A DNA stretch of 64,000 nt from an uncultured Sporosarcina sp. (GCA_947644645.1 CANSAF010000010.1:1-64000); one strand, 5' to 3'. Positions 25,705-37,588 are shown, counted from the stretch's first letter. Notes: generated from the letters alone by a model not told the origin. Numbers and translations are program-made.

Positions 25705-26146
25705 TTTTAATTTCCTCCTATTTCAGTGATTTTTAAAGCGTATTTAGTATGGATGAAAGAAATTAAAATATGTGTTAAGAATCTTGATTCAAATAATGGA
25801 GGCTTACTTGCCAAAGGCGGAAATTAGAATTTAAAATTAAAATGGGAAAAAAAGTGAAAGTCATTAGCAACAGGATATTTGCAAATAAATAGCTACGGAC
25901 ACATTTTTTGAAGTTCAATCATTCGCCTACTTTCATGAATTTTTTAAGGTAGTTTATGTTTTGGGAAATGGGAAAATGAATTTATTTACACATCTTTTGA
26001 AGAAGCCTTTCATATATTTAAGAGTGTTTGATTTAAAAAAATCAATAGATCCAGTGAAATTGGTCATCAGCTGTAAGGAGTGCAGTATTTTCAATTAGTT
26101 GGTGATTGGAATGGATTTTTGCAGATTTTTTAATGAAAGGCAGATG
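25705..26146. other. Divergent promoter region of two spore genes
   Basis: About 440 bases between the coat protein and the spore hydrolase genes, AT-rich. It must hold both promoters. Apart from the sigma-K-like CATACTAAA near the coat gene I see no gene, strong hairpin or repeat. Confidence 0.5.
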
Positions 26147-27436
26147 ATGAGAATGCAGATTCATGTTGTACAAAGAGGAGAAAGTTTATATGAAATCGCT
26201 GGGGCTTACGGTGTATCTTATACGGAAATAGCGGAGGCAAATGAAATTCCGAATCCTTCGCAACTTGTCACTGGGCAAGCGCTTGTCATTCCGATTGAAG
26301 GGAGTTATCACATCGTTCAACCTGGGCAATCCCTTTATACAATTGCCCATTTATACGGGTTGACCTATCAACAGCTTGCGAATCTCAATGGCTTGTCACC
26401 AAATGCAATGCTTCAAATTGGTCAGGCATTAAAAATTCCAACACAGCCAAAACGTCCAGTCAATACTTTTTTATATGTGGAACCAAGAACACCAGTTGCA
26501 CAATCAATGGTTAATGAAGTGAGGAATCGTGTAAGAGATTTAACGTTTTTAGGAATGTTTAGTTATGAAGTGCACCGAGATGGTTCATTGACAAGACCAT
26601 CGACAGACGATATTTTGCAAATTGCAACGAATGCAGGTGTGACGAATGCACTCGTCGTCAGTAATTTAGAGGATTTCGCTTTCAATGCAGATTTGGCACA
26701 TGCATTATTTATTGATGAGGCGGCGCAAAATCAACTGTTTGGCAATTTAATTCAAATTGCTAATGAGGAAGGGTACGGGGAAATACATTTTGATTTTGAG
26801 TTGCTTCACCCTGAAGATCGTGAGCTTTATAATACATTTTTAAGAAGAGCACGAGATCGTTTTCATCAAGCAGGCTTTAGAATTTCAGCTGCCGTTGCAC
26901 CAAAATCCTCTGATATCACGACAGGAATTTATGGGGCACATGATTATCAGGCACTTGGTGAAATTTTGGACTACGTTATGCTGATGACATATGAATGGGG
27001 TTATACGTACAGTGATCCTCAAGCAATCAGTCCAATTCAGCCAGTTAGAAGTGTATTGGATTATGCAGTGAGTGTAATCCCGCGTGAAAAAATCTTTTTA
27101 GGACAAAATTTATATGGCTATGACTGGACATCGCCATTTCCCCCACAAGGAGGTCCGCCGGCGCGAGCAATCAGTCCGCAACAGGCAATTCAAATTGCAC
27201 TTGAACGAAATGCAGAAATTCAATATGATTCGGTATCACAAGCACCTTTTTTCCGTTATTACGATGAGAATGGGGTCTTACATGAAGTTTGGTTTGAAGA
27301 TGCGAGAAGTATTCAAGCTAAATTCGATTTAATGAAAGAACTGAATATCGGCGGAATTATGTATTGGAAGTTAGGTTTGGCCTTCCCGCAAAATTGGCTA
27401 CTGTTACATGATAACTTTCATGTACAAAAGTTATAG
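26147..27436 (+). CDS. Spore peptidoglycan hydrolase with two LysM and a GH18 domain (SleL/YaaH-like)
   Basis: A cortex-lytic type N-acetylglucosaminidase, about 429 residues. Two LysM modules (IHVVQRGESLYEIAGAYG and YHIVQPGQSLYTIAHLYG) are followed by a GH18 barrel with the catalytic acid in EIHFDFELL and typical YVMLMTYEWGY and GGIMYWKLG strands. SleL/YaaH proteins have exactly this layout and degrade cortex fragments in germination. I take ATG 26147, six bases after AAAGG; ATG 26153 is the next choice. No signal peptide, as normal for coat- or cortex-located members. Confidence 0.9.
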   Translation: MRMQIHVVQRGESLYEIAGAYGVSYTEIAEANEIPNPSQLVTGQALVIPIEGSYHIVQPGQSLYTIAHLYGLTYQQLANLNGLSPNAMLQIGQALKIPTQPKRPVNTFLYVEPRTPVAQSMVNEVRNRVRDLTFLGMFSYEVHRDGSLTRPSTDDILQIATNAGVTNALVVSNLEDFAFNADLAHALFIDEAAQNQLFGNLIQIANEEGYGEIHFDFELLHPEDRELYNTFLRRARDRFHQAGFRISAAVAPKSSDITTGIYGAHDYQALGEILDYVMLMTYEWGYTYSDPQAISPIQPVRSVLDYAVSVIPREKIFLGQNLYGYDWTSPFPPQGGPPARAISPQQAIQIALERNAEIQYDSVSQAPFFRYYDENGVLHEVWFEDARSIQAKFDLMKELNIGGIMYWKLGLAFPQNWLLLHDNFHVQKL

Positions 27437-27444
27437 TAAAAAAG

Positions 27445-27479
27445 ATGTCCAGTCAGGTAAAGTTTACCTAATTGGACAT
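27445..27479 (+). terminator. Terminator after the spore hydrolase
   Basis: ATGTCCA/TGGACAT outer stem and an inner AGGTAAA/TTTACCT stem, with a T-rich tail. Confidence 0.7.
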
Positions 27480-27588
27480 TTTACCTTCATATATTAATAG
27501 ATATTTTAAATTAATTTGATAATTGCATTGACACTGAACATTGTAAATCCTAAGATAGAGGATAACAACTTATAAGGATGTGTGTCAG

Positions 27589-29259
27589 ATGAGAAGTAAT
27601 ATGATTAAAATTGGGGTAGACCGTGCACCGCACCGAAGCCTTTTATACGCAACAGGAAAAGTAAAGCCGAGAGATTTAGAGAAACCGTTTATTGGGGTTT
27701 GTAACTCATACATAGATATTATTCCTGGCCATGTCCATTTACGCGAATTTGCAGATATTGTAAAAGATGCGATTGTTGAAGCAGGTGGGATTCCATTTGA
27801 ATTTAACACAATTGGCGTTGACGATGGGATTGCAATGGGACATATCGGAATGCGTTATTCATTACCAAGTCGTGAATTAATTGCAGATTCTGCCGAAACA
27901 GTGATTAATGCGCACTGGTTTGACGGCGTTTTTTATATTCCGAACTGTGATAAGATCACGCCTGGAATGTTAATGGCTGCGGCTCGGACAAATGTCCCTT
28001 CTGTATTCGTTTCAGGAGGACCAATGGAAGCTGGTGTTAGTTCGACGGGACAACAAATTTCATTAACTTCGGTATTTGAAGGTGTTGGCGCACATAAGTC
28101 AGGGAAAATGTCAGCGGAAGAATTACTAGATATCGAATTGAATGCTTGTCCGACATGCGGTTCATGTTCCGGTATGTTTACAGCGAATTCCATGAACTGT
28201 TTAATGGAAATGTTAGGCTTAGCTTTACCTGGGAACGGAACAATTGTTGCAACGAGTGAAAAGCGTAAAGAACTAGTTTACGAGGCTGCAAGACAGCTTG
28301 TCAGAATGATTAAGGAAGATGTAAAACCACGAGATATTATTACAAAAGAAGCAATTGACGATGCATTTGCACTTGATATGGCGATGGGTGGCTCTACAAA
28401 TACAGTGCTGCATACTCTAGCAATTGCACATGAAGCAGAAATTGATTATGATCTTGCGGAAATAAATAAAGTGGCGGAGCGCGTGCCATATCTTGCTAAA
28501 ATTATGCCAGCATCTGATATTTCAATGGATGATATTAATAAAGCAGGCGGCGTAGAGTCGATTATTAATGAATTAACGAAAATTCCGGGAGCGATTCATC
28601 CGGAACGTATGACGATTACTGGAAAAACGATGGGCGAGCTCGTAGAGAATCATCATATTACAAATCCAGAAGTCATTCGTACAAAAGACAATCCATATAG
28701 TCCAATTGGTGGTCTATCAGTACTTTATGGAAATATTGCACCAGAAGGTTCTGTCATTAAAGTAGGTGCAGTTGATCCATCGATTCAAACATTTACTGGA
28801 GAAGCGATTGTTTTTAATTCGCAAGATGAAGCGCAAGAAGCAATTGATGATGGTACTGTACAAGCGGGTCATGTTGTTGTCATTCGTTATGAAGGACCAA
28901 AAGGTGGACCGGGCATGCCTGAAATGTTAGCACCAACGTCAGCGATTATGGGACGAGGTTTAGGAAAAGAAGTGGCACTCATTACAGATGGACGTTTTAG
29001 CGGGGCCTCTCGTGGAATTTCAATCGGACATATTTCACCGGAAGCAGCAGAAGGCGGACCTATTGCGCTCGTTGAAAATGGTGATGTGATTGAAATTGAT
29101 TTGCCAAGTCGAACAATGAATTTAAAAGTATCAGACGAGGAATTAGCAGAAAGAAGAACAAATTTACAACCATTTGAACCGAAAATTAAAAAAGGGTGGT
29201 TGGCACGTTATTCTCAGCTCGTCACAAATGCTTCAAAAGGCGGCGTCATGAGCATTTAA
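27589..29259 (+). CDS. ilvD: Dihydroxy-acid dehydratase
   Basis: Third enzyme of valine/isoleucine (and leucine, pantothenate) synthesis; dehydrates dihydroxy acids to 2-keto acids. 556 residues, full length. Cluster cysteines are in NCDKITPGM and [16 protein letters not shown], and the catalytic serine region GRFSGASRG is intact. ATG 27589 lies ten bases after AAGGA; the GTG at 27580 is too close. It stands alone, not in an ilv-leu operon, and no T-box precedes it. Confidence 0.95.
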   Translation: MRSNMIKIGVDRAPHRSLLYATGKVKPRDLEKPFIGVCNSYIDIIPGHVHLREFADIVKDAIVEAGGIPFEFNTIGVDDGIAMGHIGMRYSLPSRELIADSAETVINAHWFDGVFYIPNCDKITPGMLMAAARTNVPSVFVSGGPMEAGVSSTGQQISLTSVFEGVGAHKSGKMSAEELLDIELNACPTCGSCSGMFTANSMNCLMEMLGLALPGNGTIVATSEKRKELVYEAARQLVRMIKEDVKPRDIITKEAIDDAFALDMAMGGSTNTVLHTLAIAHEAEIDYDLAEINKVAERVPYLAKIMPASDISMDDINKAGGVESIINELTKIPGAIHPERMTITGKTMGELVENHHITNPEVIRTKDNPYSPIGGLSVLYGNIAPEGSVIKVGAVDPSIQTFTGEAIVFNSQDEAQEAIDDGTVQAGHVVVIRYEGPKGGPGMPEMLAPTSAIMGRGLGKEVALITDGRFSGASRGISIGHISPEAAEGGPIALVENGDVIEIDLPSRTMNLKVSDEELAERRTNLQPFEPKIKKGWLARYSQLVTNASKGGVMSI

Positions 29260-29269
29260 TAAATGCAGA

Positions 29270-29420
29270 GGGAGGCTAGTCCAATATGGACTGCCTCCCG
29301 TTTGTGTGCGTGCGTTTAATTTGTTTGTTGTTCCTCTTTTTGAGCTTTCCTTACCGATGCGAAACCCAACAAGCAAAGAATAGATCATTTCCACGCATGC
29401 CGATCGACTTTTGGGCTAGC
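29270..29420. repeat. Dispersed hairpin-ended repeat, copy C
   Basis: Left hairpin GGGAGGC-AGTCC/GGACT-GCCTCCC (29270-29299) right after ilvD, then the shared GCGTGCGTTTAATTTGTTT and CAACAAGCAAAGAATAGATC segments. The right hairpin is degenerate (GACTTTTGGGCTAGC). The left hairpin should end the ilvD transcript. Confidence 0.78.
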
Positions 29421-29500
29421 TTCTTATTTGTATTGAAGGCACTCCTAAAAATTTTAAAAGAAAAAGACATGCCAAATCCACCTACCCAAAAATGAAAAAT

Positions 29501-29533
29501 ACAAAATCCAGTCGTTCATCGACTGGATTTTGT
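29501..29533. terminator. Terminator of the chemoreceptor gene
   Basis: A perfect 14-bp stem (ACAAAATCCAGTCG, 29501-29514 with 29520-29533), 5-nt loop, four bases after the receptor stop on the minus strand. Confidence 0.9.
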
Positions 29534-29537
29534 AGGT

Positions 29538-31214
29538 TTAATATTTAAAGCTTTGAATCGTTTCTTGTAGTTGAATCGCCATTTCAGCTAAATGTGTAGA
29601 AGCTGCTGCCACTTCCTCCATTGAAGCCATTTGTTCTTCAGTAGAAGCTGCGACGCTTTGAATACTGTCTGTTGTTTGTTCGGATACATGATGGATTTCA
29701 TTAATGCCTTCAACAAGTGCTGTAATGTCATGAGAAATTTGCTGAATCGCCCCCATAACTGCTTCAGTTTGTTGTTGTACATCGTCAATTGATGTGTCGA
29801 TTGTGGAAAATGATTCATGAGCCATTGTTACACGATCTCTTCCAGTTTTAACTGATTCTTCATTGACAATAATATCTTCTACAATTTTTTCGGTATGTGC
29901 TGTAATTGTCGTGACCATATGTTCAATATCGGTCGCTGCACGCCTTGATTCATCTGCAAGGTTTCGCACTTCAGTTGCGACAACAGCAAAGCCTTTGCCA
30001 TGTTCACCGCTACGTGCGGCTTCGATTGAGGCGTTAATCGCTAGTAAATTGGTCTGTTCTGCAATGCCTTTAATGACATTGACAGCTTCTACGATTAAGT
30101 TCGTATTATCATCCAGCTCTTTTATACCTGTCGTTAATGTAGAAGTATTTTCTGAAATAATATTCATCTGCTCCATAATGCTGTCGACGGAACCTTGCCC
30201 TTGACCTGAACGTGATTTAGTTTCAAGTGCAGCTTTATTTACATATTGAATATTATTGGCAATATCATTCATTTTATGGCGAACATTTTCAGATAATGCA
30301 TTAACTTCTGTTGTCATTTGGTTTTGTCGATCAATCCCATGGGAAATATCCTGGACTGATTCTGTTACAATTTCTGTCGCATGATTGACTTCATTGCTAC
30401 TTGCTGTTAATTCTTCCGCGGTTGCCGCAACTTGTTCAGATGAGTTACCGACCTCTCTCATTGTCAAACTTAATTGGTCTGTCATCTCATTGAATGAATC
30501 GGATAGTTGTTCAAATTCATCTTTCGTTTTTAAATTTAACTTTGTTAAAAAATTCCCAGTTGCAAATTCACTCATTTGCTGAACAACTTCATTAATATTT
30601 TTAGCAATTCTACGACCAAAGAATGTTGAGATCGTAAAGCTAATAGCCATCGCGATGATTGACAAAATTAGCATCATCGTAAATTTACTTTGTCCACTTT
30701 CTTGGGTTTGTTCAATACTTTTTTCGATTTCTGCAGTCATTTCATTGGCCATCGTTTTTCCATATGAAACGAGTAATCGTGAGCCTTCGCCTAAAATAGG
30801 TAGTGCCGCTTGTTCAGCCGCCGCAGGATCAATTTCTTGAAGTGGAAAAATTTCATTGTCGATGCCGTCTTCCCATTCGCCAAGCTGTTCTAAGTATGTA
30901 TGGAATGCATCTTTGTCAATATTGAAACTTTGTAATTGGTCTATTGCCGCATGTAACTCTTCGCGAATTTCATAATGATTTGCCTTCATTTCATCTTTTT
31001 CATACAGCATATAGCCGCGGACAGCAGCGTTTGCACGAACTGCTTGAAATGCGATGTCATTATATAATTCAACGATTTTTTGTTCTTCTTCAATTTGATC
31101 AAGTACGCGATTGTTTTCATTTAAATAAAACATGCCAATCCCAGAAATGATTAAAAGGAAAAGTAAAATAACGCCAAAGCCGATTTGTAATTTTAATTTT
31201 ACGCTTAGTTTCAA
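29538..31214 (-). CDS. Methyl-accepting chemotaxis protein
   Basis: A 558-residue transmembrane chemoreceptor. Helix 1 (residues 12-31) and helix 2 (about 178-198) flank an extracellular four-helix-bundle sensor domain; a HAMP domain follows, then the long signalling coiled coil with the conserved tip [19 protein letters not shown] and [19 protein letters not shown] start with AAGGAGC upstream. Monocistronic. It shows that the organism is chemotactic; the ligand is unknown. Confidence 0.93.
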   Translation of the reverse strand: MKLSVKLKLQIGFGVILLFLLIISGIGMFYLNENNRVLDQIEEEQKIVELYNDIAFQAVRANAAVRGYMLYEKDEMKANHYEIREELHAAIDQLQSFNIDKDAFHTYLEQLGEWEDGIDNEIFPLQEIDPAAAEQAALPILGEGSRLLVSYGKTMANEMTAEIEKSIEQTQESGQSKFTMMLILSIIAMAISFTISTFFGRRIAKNINEVVQQMSEFATGNFLTKLNLKTKDEFEQLSDSFNEMTDQLSLTMREVGNSSEQVAATAEELTASSNEVNHATEIVTESVQDISHGIDRQNQMTTEVNALSENVRHKMNDIANNIQYVNKAALETKSRSGQGQGSVDSIMEQMNIISENTSTLTTGIKELDDNTNLIVEAVNVIKGIAEQTNLLAINASIEAARSGEHGKGFAVVATEVRNLADESRRAATDIEHMVTTITAHTEKIVEDIIVNEESVKTGRDRVTMAHESFSTIDTSIDDVQQQTEAVMGAIQQISHDITALVEGINEIHHVSEQTTDSIQSVAASTEEQMASMEEVAAASTHLAEMAIQLQETIQSFKY

Positions 31215-31421
31215 AAAAGTCAGCTCCTTATAATTGCACTTGCTTTTTATTATGACAGAGTAATGAGAAATTTGGTATTCATATCCTAGTCAAAATTACC
31301 CTTCACTTTCTATTATCGTATCAAATGCGCTATTCTTTACTTTTTTCAAAAATTATAAAATAAAGATAGATGAATTAATGTTATAATAGTTAATATTATT
31401 TGAAATAAGGGGCTGTTTAAA

Positions 31422-32207
31422 ATGACTCAAACAATTATTTTCGATTTAGATGATACATTATTATGGGATAAAAAAAGTGTGAAGACGGCATTTGAAAAAA
31501 CTTGTTCGACTGCAGAAGAAAAGTATGCTGTAAATCCCGAAAAATTAGAGGAAGCTGTGCGTGAAGAGGCTCGCGTTCTCTATGCGACTTATGAAACCTA
31601 TCACTTTACAAAAATGATTGGGATTAATCCATTTGAAGGGTTATGGGGGACTTTTGACGATGCTGGAGACTTTTTTCAAATAATGAAGAAAATTGTTCCG
31701 ACTTATCGAAAAGAGGCGTGGACAAAAGGATTAAAAAATCTAGGTATCGATGATTCAGAATTTGGCGCTGAGTTGGCAAATCTATTTATTGAAAATCGGA
31801 AAAACAGCCCATTTGTTTATGAAGAGACTTTTCGAGTGCTTGATCAATTAAAAAAGGATTATCAACTCGTTTTGTTGACAAATGGCTCACCAAGTTTACA
31901 AAATACAAAATTGACAATTACGCCGGAACTTGTTCCATATTTCGATAAGATTATTATATCTGGAAGTTTTGGTATTGGAAAACCAGATTCGTCTATTTTT
32001 GAACATGTTTTGCAACAATGCGGCGTTAAACCTGAAGATGCTTTAATGGTTGGGGATAATCGAATGACAGATATACTCGGTGCAAATCGTACGGGCATCC
32101 CATCCGTCTGGATTAACCGCGAAAATGAAGCTGCAATCGAAGAAGTAATACCAACTTATGAAATTACAAATCTAGAGCAATTACAGACAATATTAACGCA
32201 TTCTTAA
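31422..32207 (+). CDS. HAD-family hydrolase, YsaA-like (possible phosphoserine phosphatase)
   Basis: A 261-residue HAD enzyme. Motif I is IFDLDDTLLWD, motif II LLTNGSP, the lysine is in GIGKPDSSIF, and motif IV is MVGDNRMTDILGANRTG. It resembles B. subtilis YsaA, a candidate phosphoserine phosphatase. The neighbours are serA and an aminotransferase (convergent), so it could supply the last step of serine synthesis; this is inference. A copy of the dispersed repeat separates it from serA. Confidence 0.82.
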   Translation: MTQTIIFDLDDTLLWDKKSVKTAFEKTCSTAEEKYAVNPEKLEEAVREEARVLYATYETYHFTKMIGINPFEGLWGTFDDAGDFFQIMKKIVPTYRKEAWTKGLKNLGIDDSEFGAELANLFIENRKNSPFVYEETFRVLDQLKKDYQLVLLTNGSPSLQNTKLTITPELVPYFDKIIISGSFGIGKPDSSIFEHVLQQCGVKPEDALMVGDNRMTDILGANRTGIPSVWINRENEAAIEEVIPTYEITNLEQLQTILTHS

Positions 32208-32238
32208 TCTGTTAAAAAGCTCCGATAAACAAAACAGG

Positions 32239-32425
32239 GGAGGCTGAGCTAAAAGTTGAAAGTACACGACTTTTAGCTCAGCCTCCTATTTTTCTATGCG
32301 CGAAAATGATGCATTATTTTGCTTGGTGGGTTTCGTGATGTAAAGAAAACGCAAAAAGTAGCGTAATAAACAAATTAAACGCACGGACAAACGGGAGGCG
32401 TTCAATAGCAAAACTATTGGACAGC
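32239..32425. repeat. Dispersed hairpin-ended repeat, copy D (inverted orientation)
   Basis: Reads as the reverse complement of the other copies. Its strong hairpin comes first (an 18-bp perfect stem GGAGGCTGAGCTAAAAGT, 32239-32256 with 32269-32286), then ATGATGCATTATTTTGCTTGG, AAACAAATTAAACGCAC, and the end GGGAGGCG-CAATAG/CTATTG-GGACAGCC. It lies between two convergent genes and terminates both. Confidence 0.8.
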
Positions 32426-32436
32426 CCCGTCGTCTA

Positions 32437-34023
32437 TTATAATTGAATACCTGTTACGTCAAAAATATCATCTAATTCTGTTAAACGATTGACATCGTAC
32501 TCATTAATATACTTATCAATCGTTAACATCATAATCGCATCGCCGCCAGCCGCCGCACGACCTACTTGCATCGCGGCAATATTAATATTTTCTTGTGCAA
32601 GCAAAGTCCCAACACGACCAATAGCGCCCGGTTGATCTTTATGCTTAATAAAAATTAAATTGCCTTCTGGAACGACATCGACATAGTATTTATCGACTTT
32701 CACAATTCGTCCGCCTAGCCCGTTCAGGAGTGTGCCAGAAACACTGCGTGAGCCATTTTTCGTTCTTGCTTCAACTGTAATTAAATTCGTGAAGCTTGTC
32801 GTTGTAGACGTTTTATGTTCATTCACATGAATCCCAATTTGATCGGCTAAATATTTTGCGTTAACATCATTGACATGATTGCCAAGATTGCCTTTTAATA
32901 AGCCTTTTAAAGTGTTTCTTGTCAATGGGCGAACATCAAATCCAGCTAACTCACCATAATAGTGAATCGTTACTTCTTCTACAATGCCATCGATCAGTTG
33001 TGAAACGAAAGCACCGAGTTTTTCCGTAAGATCAAAGAATGGACCGACTTTCCCCATCACTTCCTTCGAAACAGAAGGAAGGTTGACTGGGTTTGAAACG
33101 AGTCCTTGACTTAGAAATTTTACAACATCCGCACTGACGTCAATGGCTACACTTTCCTGTGCTTCTACAGTACTTGCGGCTAAATGAGGTGTTGCAATGA
33201 CTTGTGGTAATGTTAGCAAAGGATGATCAACAAACGGTTCTTTTTCGAAAACATCCAGTGCAGCCCCTGCAACTTTTCCGCTAACAATGGCATCGTATAA
33301 AGCATCCTCATTGACAATTCCGCCACGCGCACAGTTGACGATTTGAACGCCGTCTCTCATCATTTCAAAAGCTTTTTCATCAATTAAGTTGCGTGTTTCT
33401 TTTAATAATGGTGTATGAATTGAAATGAAGTCTGCCGCGTTTAATACCTCTTTTAAACTACCTTTTGAAATCCCAAGTTTATGTGCTTTTTCCTCTGTTA
33501 AAAATGGATCGTAAGCAATCACTTTCATTCTTTGACCTCTTGCTCGCTTCGCCACTTCCGAGCCAATACGTCCAAGTCCAACGATTCCTAAAATTTTGTT
33601 TTTAATTTCTACACCGATAAAAGATTTTCGGTCCCACTGCCCATTTTTTAATGATAAAAAGGCTTGTGGAATTTTTCTTGCAAGTGCGCCGAGCATAGCC
33701 ATTGTATGTTCTGCGGCGGAGTTCGTATTGCCATCTGGTGCATTGACAACGATAATTCCGTGTTCAGTCGCCGCGCCCAAATCGATATTATCGACACCGA
33801 CACCAGCACGCCCGATAATTTTTAAATTAGGCGCTTGCTCGATAATTTCTCTTGTCACAGTCGTTTGACTACGGATTAATAACGCATCATAATGTTTAAT
33901 TTCGTCTAATAATTGTTCATGCGTTAAATCTGTTTTTGCTGTAATTGTAATATTTTCTGCTTGTCGTAGTGGAAAAATTCCTTCTTCACTTAATGGATCT
34001 GTAATCAGTACTCGGTATTGCAT
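32437..34023 (-). CDS. serA: D-3-phosphoglycerate dehydrogenase
   Basis: Commits 3-phosphoglycerate to serine synthesis. 528 residues, the long form: catalytic and NAD domains (GRAGVGVDNIDL, GLGRIGSEVAKRARG, NCARGGIVNEDAL, ATPHLAAST), an intervening allosteric-substrate-binding domain (about 310-450), and a C-terminal ACT domain (IFIKHKDQPGAIGRVGTLLA) for feedback by serine. It starts directly after the aminotransferase gene with no gap, so both are one operon behind the T-box leader. Confidence 0.95.
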   Translation of the reverse strand: MQYRVLITDPLSEEGIFPLRQAENITITAKTDLTHEQLLDEIKHYDALLIRSQTTVTREIIEQAPNLKIIGRAGVGVDNIDLGAATEHGIIVVNAPDGNTNSAAEHTMAMLGALARKIPQAFLSLKNGQWDRKSFIGVEIKNKILGIVGLGRIGSEVAKRARGQRMKVIAYDPFLTEEKAHKLGISKGSLKEVLNAADFISIHTPLLKETRNLIDEKAFEMMRDGVQIVNCARGGIVNEDALYDAIVSGKVAGAALDVFEKEPFVDHPLLTLPQVIATPHLAASTVEAQESVAIDVSADVVKFLSQGLVSNPVNLPSVSKEVMGKVGPFFDLTEKLGAFVSQLIDGIVEEVTIHYYGELAGFDVRPLTRNTLKGLLKGNLGNHVNDVNAKYLADQIGIHVNEHKTSTTTSFTNLITVEARTKNGSRSVSGTLLNGLGGRIVKVDKYYVDVVPEGNLIFIKHKDQPGAIGRVGTLLAQENINIAAMQVGRAAAGGDAIMMLTIDKYINEYDVNRLTELDDIFDVTGIQL

Positions 34024-35178
34024 TTATTGAACCTCCTCGAGATAAACTTGTTGTGCAGCAGCTGTTCCTGCCCCTAATTGAACAGTTTGTCCCATTTTTT
34101 GTAAAGCAATTTCAATCGCACTAATCGTCTGTAATACATCGGCAACTGAACAATAACCCATATGTCCAATCCGGAAAATTTCATCAGCTAAATGCGCTTG
34201 ACCACCCGCCACAATTAAATTAAATTCTTGCTGTAATACTTTTCTAAAGTCAGCTGCTTTAAATGCAGTTGGTCGAACAGCTGTTACAGTTGGTGAAGCG
34301 TATTGATCTTCCGCGAGTAAAGGCAAGTCTAAAGCTTTCATCGCAGCTCTTGTCATATTCATCATGAGTTGATGACGTTTATAAATATTGTCTAACCCTT
34401 CTTGTTCAAATGAATTTAACACTTCTTCAAGTCCGTATAATAAAGAAGAAGCAGGTGTGAAAGGTGTTGTGTTTTTTTCGATATTGCTACGGTATTTCTT
34501 TAAATTTAAATAAAATGAAGGACGTGGATTTGCCTCGATTTTTTCCCAAGCACGTTGACTACAAGCAACAAATGCCAGTCCTGCTGGTAGCATGAAAGCT
34601 TTTTGAGAACCTGTTGCGGCAATATCGATGCCCCAATCATCTAGTTCTAACTGAACACCCGCAATACTTGAAACGCCGTCAATAATGATTAACGCGTCAG
34701 AAATTTTTCGAACAGCTTCGGCAATTTCTCGAATTGGATTTAAAACACCTGTTGAAGTTTCGCAATATGTAATAAAAACGGCGCGGATTGCTGGGTTTTC
34801 TTGTACATAAGTTTGCACTTGTTCTGGTGTCACTGCTTGTCCCCATTCAATATTTAAACGATGGACTTTCGCTTCATATGCTTCACAAATTTGTGCGAAG
34901 CGTTCGCCAAATGCACCTGTCACTGCAACCAATACTTCTTCCCCAGGGTGAATGGCATTGACAAAAGCTGTTTCCATTCCAGACGTTCCACTTCCGGCAA
35001 TAATAGCAACTTCTTCTGTTGTTCCAAAAACTTTTTGTAATTTTGGACGAGCATTTTTTAGTAATGTCGACGTTTCCTCGCTACGATGTCCAATCATTGG
35101 TTTGTTCATCGCCCTTTGCACAGCTGGTGGAATTGGTGTTGGTCCTGGAATACGTAAAATTTGTTGATCTACTAACAT
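34024..35178 (-). CDS. Class V aminotransferase, probably phosphoserine aminotransferase
   Basis: A PLP enzyme of 384 residues of the alanine-glyoxylate/serine-pyruvate aminotransferase type. IPGPTPIPPAVQRAM is the family N-terminus, IIIDGVSSIAGV holds the PLP-binding Asp, and ATGSQKAFMLPAGLA the PLP lysine. By homology it would be called alanine-glyoxylate aminotransferase, but it shares an operon and a T-box leader with serA, so it likely replaces SerC. Found beside serA in several Firmicutes. ATG start with GAGAGGGG upstream. Confidence 0.85.
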   Translation of the reverse strand: MLVDQQILRIPGPTPIPPAVQRAMNKPMIGHRSEETSTLLKNARPKLQKVFGTTEEVAIIAGSGTSGMETAFVNAIHPGEEVLVAVTGAFGERFAQICEAYEAKVHRLNIEWGQAVTPEQVQTYVQENPAIRAVFITYCETSTGVLNPIREIAEAVRKISDALIIIDGVSSIAGVQLELDDWGIDIAATGSQKAFMLPAGLAFVACSQRAWEKIEANPRPSFYLNLKKYRSNIEKNTTPFTPASSLLYGLEEVLNSFEQEGLDNIYKRHQLMMNMTRAAMKALDLPLLAEDQYASPTVTAVRPTAFKAADFRKVLQQEFNLIVAGGQAHLADEIFRIGHMGYCSVADVLQTISAIEIALQKMGQTVQLGAGTAAAQQVYLEEVQ

Positions 35179-35212
35179 GTTAAAAACCCCTCTCTATAAT
35201 TTAAAATATAAA

Positions 35213-35440
35213 AAAGCCTTTCGTCCCCTTACAAAATCAATCGTAAGGGGCGAAAGGCTATAAAACACTCACGCGGTACCACCCTAATTGCCAACTTATT
35301 TACAAAATAAGTGGCCTCAAAGTTTTGCTTAACGTGCATCATCCGGATAAACCTACTCAAAATTCAGCCTATCTATTCAGGAGTGCTCTTTTATAATAAA
35401 ATTACTAGTTTCCACCAACCACTAGCTCTCTGAAAATTTT
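35213..35440 (-). promoter_or_regulatory. T-box riboswitch leader of the serine operon
   Basis: On the minus strand the T-box core AGGGTGGTACCGCG (35285-35272) is exact, followed by a terminator (35215-35232 with 35243-35259, one bulge, T run). Stem I starts near 35434 (TTCAG.GAG pairs with CTCCTGAA) and has a GTGGTTGGTGGAAAC upper part. The triplet just before the 3' base strand is AGC followed by A (35387-35385), a serine codon, in line with the genes. The UGGU discriminator contact pairs best with A73 and only by wobble with G73 of tRNA-Ser, so GCA (Ala) remains an alternative. Confidence 0.88.
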
Positions 35441-35609
35441 TCTTATAAAATATATCTCCATCAAAATAGTTTCAATATTCAATTCGATGACACAATCATA
35501 AGCAATAAAAAATGAAATGTCAAACGTTTTTTTGAAAAAAGTTTTCGGAAGGCTTTTTTTCGACTTAAACACGAACGATTATTTATTTTAGGAAAAGAAT
35601 GATTGTATT

Positions 35610-35741
35610 TTAATCGTTATTGATAAATGCTAATAAAGATTGCATGACTTCAATATCAGGCTTGAACATTAAGACAGGGAGAAATGCAAAGACGAAAAGC
35701 AATAATAAATTGGCGCCAATCGTTGATCGAAAAAATTTCAT
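35610..35741 (-). CDS. Small membrane protein (43 residues)
   Basis: A short frame with a good ribosome binding site (AAGGAGAG, seven bases before ATG 35741). It encodes a basic N-terminus (MKFFRS), one hydrophobic helix (LLLLFVFAFLPVLMF) and a short polar tail. Not a recognised family. It lies alone between the T-box leader and gdhA, and its base composition is like that of the neighbouring genes. Confidence 0.5.
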   Translation of the reverse strand: MKFFRSTIGANLLLLFVFAFLPVLMFKPDIEVMQSLLAFINND

Positions 35742-35934
35742 AATTCTCTCCTTCTTTCTTTATAGAATGTATGTCTGAATAATTAAATAATACACCATTT
35801 TAAACATAAAAGATAGTTTTTTATTCAAAAAAGTCTTTAAATTGACATCTTTTTTACAATGTTTTGGTTGTATAAAGATTTGAAAAATTGTATTATAAAA
35901 AGATATATAAAGAATTCCGACAACGTTGAAGTGA

Positions 35935-37341
<1,407 letters not shown>

Positions 37342-37354
37342 TCAAATCAAGTAG

Positions 37355-37399
37355 GAAGTTGTTTAGAAAGTCTCATTTGGAGACATTCTAAACAGCTTC
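37355..37399 (+). terminator. Terminator of gdhA
   Basis: GTTTAGAA-A-GTCTC paired with GAGAC-A-TTCTAAAC, extended by GAAG/CTTC, then TTTTTT. Confidence 0.85.
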
Positions 37400-37572
37400 T
37401 TTTTTATTTCGACTGATACTGTACGAATACTTTGAAAGTATAATGAAAAATTAGGCTTAATAAAAGTTAAAGTAGGGAAAGGATAGATACTGATGTTTCA
37501 TTCCTTAGTGTCAAAAAATAATGTCAGGAAGATTGATGACAAAATCATGTTTTCTTGTTGTTGTGAATGGAT

Positions 37573-37588
37573 TGTAAACGCTTTAACA
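37573..37588 (+). promoter_or_regulatory. cre-like site (CcpA) upstream of mtlA
   Basis: TGTAAACGCTTTAACA lies 49 bases before mtlA. It matches the catabolite-response element core TGTAANCG with a slightly stretched right half. It fits glucose repression of mannitol use. Confidence 0.55.
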
